NCBI RefSeq assembly: GCF_008330945.1
Contig: NZ_CP043489.1
Span: 1,674,001 to 1,738,000 of the forward strand
DNA length: 64,000 bases
Reading direction: 5' to 3'
From: Labrys sp. KNU-23
Lineage (GTDB): Bacteria > Pseudomonadota > Alphaproteobacteria > Rhizobiales > Labraceae
Below the pieces are notes generated by a model. It was not told the origin of the DNA. It made no database searches and was given only the letters and a program-made list of their open reading frames with translations. The position numbers and the translations under genes are program-made. Positions 61,834-64,000 of this stretch are shown here, piece by piece (within the stretch, counting starts at the first letter, position 1; every line of letters starts with the position of its first letter).

Positions 61834-62688
61834 TCAGGCCTTCGCCGGCCCGGGAAAATCGGCGCTCAGCGTGGTCTCGGCCCAGGTCTCGAAATTGAGG
61901 CTCAGCGCCTCCAGCCTTTGGCGGGCGATGCGCAAGGCCGGCGCCCCGAGCAGCAGGCGCAGCGGCGGCTCCGGCGCTTCGACGGCCTTGATGATGGCAA
62001 GGGCGGCGCGGGCGGGATCGCCGGGCTGGCGGCCGGAAACGGCGCGGGTCTGCTCGCGGCGCCTGCCGGCGGTTTCGGCATAATCGGCGATGACGGTGGG
62101 CGCCTCCACCATGGAGCGGCCAGCCCAATCGGTGCGGAAGGCCCCGGGCTCGACGATCGTCACCTTGATGCCGAGCGGCGCGACCTCCTGGGCAAGCGAT
62201 TCCGACAGGGCTTCCACGGCGAATTTGGTGGCGTGGTAATAGCCGGTCGCCGCAAAGGCCACGAGGCCACCCAGGGACGAGATATTGACGATATGCCCGC
62301 TCCGGCGCGCCCGCATGCCAGGCAAGATCCTCTTGGTAACGCCGATCAGCCCGAAGACATTGGTTTCGAACTGGGCCCGGATCGCGGCATCCTCGCCTTC
62401 CTCGATCGCTGCCAGATAGCCATAGCCGGCACTGTTGACGGCGACGTCGATATGCCCGAAGCGGGCCTCGGCCGTCGCCACGGCCTGCTCGATCGCGCCG
62501 GGATCCGTCACGTCGAGTTCGACGGCGAGAGCACGCTCGCCATGCGCAGCGGCAAGATCGGCCAGCGCTTCCAGCCGCCGCGCCGCCAGCACGGCCTGCC
62601 ATCCCCTGGCGAGAACGGCCTGTGCCAGTGCCAGGCCGAGGCCTGAAGAAGCACCCGTGATGAACCAGACCGGTGTTTGCTTTGTCAT
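61834..62688 (-). CDS. Short-chain dehydrogenase/reductase 2
   Basis: A 284-residue SDR with TGASSGLGLAL, AARRLEAL (NADPH-type Arg pair), NSAGYG, SSLGG and YYHATK. The longer C-terminus (about residues 190-284, EPGAFRTDWAGRSM to LLGAPALRIARQRLEAL) is typical of the ketoreductase group often annotated as oxidoreductase DltE-like. GAGGA precedes the ATG. It lies 42 bases before the first SDR in the same direction. Confidence 0.92.
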   Translation of the reverse strand: MTKQTPVWFITGASSGLGLALAQAVLARGWQAVLAARRLEALADLAAAHGERALAVELDVTDPGAIEQAVATAEARFGHIDVAVNSAGYGYLAAIEEGEDAAIRAQFETNVFGLIGVTKRILPGMRARRSGHIVNISSLGGLVAFAATGYYHATKFAVEALSESLAQEVAPLGIKVTIVEPGAFRTDWAGRSMVEAPTVIADYAETAGRRREQTRAVSGRQPGDPARAALAIIKAVEAPEPPLRLLLGAPALRIARQRLEALSLNFETWAETTLSADFPGPAKA

Positions 62689-62739
62689 GTCGGTATCCTC
62701 TTTTTCGGCCAGAGCGCGGAGTTCCAGCCCGGCAGCCGC

Positions 62740-63114
62740 TCAGCGGCGCCGAAACACCATGCCGCCGTGATGCAGCGTGTCGCGGTCGACGAATTCGCCA
62801 TCTGCGGTGAAGCCGGTGTCGTCCCAATAATCGATGTGCGCGCCGCGGACCTCGTAGCGGCCGCGATAGGCGCTCTTGCGGCTGCCGCGCGCTTCGTCAT
62901 AGCGCCCGTTCGCCAGCAATTCCTGCCGGATATGGCCGTCTTCCGTGACCCACATCCCCACATAGGGGTGTTCAGCCATGTTCGCCTCGTTTGTCATGAT
63001 CTGATCCTGGCCGGGAGACGGCGCATTCGAGGCCAGCGCCGGGTTCGCTCCCGTCAGCAGGGTCACGATCACCGCATGGGCCGCGATCTGCGTGGCGACA
63101 TTGCAATGCACCAT
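62740..63114 (-). CDS. Atu4866-type secreted protein
   Basis: A 124-residue protein with a signal peptide (about 1-28, ending NPALAS) and the Atu4866 domain: EHPYVGMWVTEDGHIRQELL, NGRYDEARGSRKSAYRG and HIDYWDDTGFTADGEF then LHHGGMVFRR. The domain is a small lipocalin-like beta barrel of unknown function. The ATG at 63114 lies at proper distance from GAGGAGG; the ATG at 63120 directly abuts it. It is the first gene of the SDR operon, divergent from a LysR gene. Confidence 0.88.
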   Translation of the reverse strand: MVHCNVATQIAAHAVIVTLLTGANPALASNAPSPGQDQIMTNEANMAEHPYVGMWVTEDGHIRQELLANGRYDEARGSRKSAYRGRYEVRGAHIDYWDDTGFTADGEFVDRDTLHHGGMVFRRR

Positions 63115-63192
63115 GGCCATCCTCCTCGCGTCAGGTTCCTGTTGCACGCGGAGCCGACCGTCGGCCCTGCTGGAATGCACCCTAGACCGACG

Positions 63193-63217
63193 GATTGGCG
63201 CGATCGAGTTGCCAATC
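63193..63217. promoter_or_regulatory. LysR operator candidate, distal site
   Basis: GATTGGC-N11-GCCAATC, perfect 7-base arms, in the gap between the LysR gene and the Atu4866-SDR operon. The 11-base spacer fits LysR-type recognition. Confidence 0.6.
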
Positions 63218-63226
63218 TGAGATGAC

Positions 63227-63247
63227 TTGGTTAGATTATCTAACCAA
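63227..63247. promoter_or_regulatory. LysR operator candidate overlapping the LysR start codon
   Basis: Perfect palindrome with 9-base arms TTGGTTAGA and TCTAACCAA around TTA. Its last base is the A of the LysR start codon, implying autorepression. Confidence 0.6.
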
Positions 63248-64000
63248 TGACCGATGTGTTCGAAGGCATCTCAACCTTTGTCGCTGTGGCGGAGGCCGGC
63301 AGTTTCCGTCTCGCGGCCGAGCGGCTGGGCGTCACCCGTTCGGCTGTCAGCCAGGGCCTGCAGCGCCTGGAGGATCGCCTCGGCGTCGCGCTCGTGCAGC
63401 GCACCACGCGCAGCGTGCGCCTGACCGAAGCGGGGGAGCAGCTCTACCAGAGCGTCAGCCCTGCCCTGTCTGAGGTGAAGACGGCGCTACACGCGGTTCA
63501 GGACGAGCGCGGGCGTCCAACCGGCACACTCCGGCTCAGCGTCTCCTCGATTGCCGAGACCTTCCTCTCGGGCGTCGCCCTGACGGGATTTCTGCAGGCC
63601 CATCCCGGCATCCGGCTCGATCTCACGGTGACGGACGAGGAAGACGACATCGTGCAGGCCGGCTTCGATGCCGGGGTGCGGCTGGGGGAGGTGATCGAAC
63701 AGGACATGATCGCCATCCCGGTCTCGGGCGAACAGCGCCAATTGGCGGTGGCCTCGCCCGACTACCTCGCCCGCTGCGGCGCCCCGCAGCATCCACGCGA
63801 TCTCCTGGCCCATGACTGCATCGGCTGGCGCGCCCGACCCGACCTCGCCCCCTATCGCTGGGAATTCACCGAGAACGGCCGTGACTTCGAGATCGCCGTC
63901 GAGCCCAAGGTGACGACCAACGACATGGCCACCATGATCCGGCTGGCCCGCGCCGGTGCCGGCATCACCTTCGGCGTCTACGACACTTTTCGCAGCTATC
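63247..64000 (+). CDS. LysR-family regulator, 5' part
   Basis: A LysR-type regulator truncated by the window end after 251 residues. The HTH reads GSFRLAAERLGVTRSAVSQGLQRLEDRLGVALVQRTTRSVRLTEAG, and the effector domain begins with GTLRLSVSSIAETF. It resembles the AaeR/DmlR-like group that controls adjacent SDR or quinone reductase genes. Two palindromes in the 132-base gap are likely operators for the divergent Atu4866-SDR operon and for itself. No Shine-Dalgarno sequence is seen, since the palindrome occupies its place. Confidence 0.92.
   Translation, partial: MTDVFEGISTFVAVAEAGSFRLAAERLGVTRSAVSQGLQRLEDRLGVALVQRTTRSVRLTEAGEQLYQSVSPALSEVKTALHAVQDERGRPTGTLRLSVSSIAETFLSGVALTGFLQAHPGIRLDLTVTDEEDDIVQAGFDAGVRLGEVIEQDMIAIPVSGEQRQLAVASPDYLARCGAPQHPRDLLAHDCIGWRARPDLAPYRWEFTENGRDFEIAVEPKVTTNDMATMIRLARAGAGITFGVYDTFRSY

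Overview
The window is a high-G+C chromosomal stretch from an alphaproteobacterium, most likely the order Hyphomicrobiales (Rhizobiales). Support comes from the gene order ptsP-prfA-prmC, the Omp2-type porin with its paired cysteines, a CarD regulator near 7Fe-8S FdxA ferredoxins, a Pro-rich DUF2778 protein, an Atu4866-type protein, and dispersed palindromic intergenic repeats of the kind common in rhizobia. The genus cannot be fixed from the sequence alone. No rRNA, convincing tRNA, CRISPR array, transposase or prophage is seen.

Layout. 1-3195: 3' end of ptsP, then prfA and prmC (translation termination). 3213-5533: divergent LysR regulator and MFS exporter. 5674-7834: CarD and two adjacent FdxA ferredoxins. 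7906-15108: a peptide-type ABC importer (binding protein, two permeases, fused double ATPase) followed by a CocE-type hydrolase. 15458-17157: glnK-amt under a probable sigma-54 promoter. 17284-19534: a degenerate nuclease-fold protein and an M48 lipoprotein protease. 19624-23496: amidohydrolase, an odd histidine ammonia-lyase homologue without the MIO triad, a glyoxalase II-like protein and a cupin. 23540-23797: a MazE-like antitoxin broken by a stop codon. 24025-32715: complete kdpFABCDE with an extra membrane peptide in front and a hairpin or repeat in nearly every intercistronic gap. 32819-34416: LysE/ArgO exporter and its divergent LysR regulator. 34508-38000: aldo/keto reductase, two lower-G+C orphan genes, a HAD dehalogenase and an HNH nuclease. 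38000-39050: a repeat-rich gap. 39053-45117: MFS pump, dioxygenase, DUF983 protein and MocR regulator (divergent, with shared palindromes), and a DUF2778/Tlde1-like L,D-transpeptidase. 45699-49740: purine permease, phosphotransferase, porin. 50099-54347: MFS-arsC, a secreted hydrolase, a UPF0303 protein and a DUF899 protein. 54707-58599: M20 peptidase, isochorismatase-fold protein, BCCT transporter. 58872-64000: HxlR and divergent dehydrogenase, DsbA-like protein, two SDRs, an Atu4866-type protein, and a LysR regulator cut by the window edge.

Much of the window is for uptake and nutrient sensing: K+ (Kdp), ammonium (GlnK-Amt), peptides (ABC plus hydrolase), purines, betaine-type solutes, and nitrogen-linked PTS (PtsP). 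Regulators tend to sit divergently from their likely targets, and several of these gaps hold clear palindromic operator candidates.

The most unusual items are a two-copy double-hairpin element (6882-6983 and 38267-38376) whose main stem differs in sequence yet stays fully paired, the MIO-less ammonia-lyase homologue, the hairpin-punctuated kdp operon with a second mini-ORF, and the one-codon-broken MazE gene.
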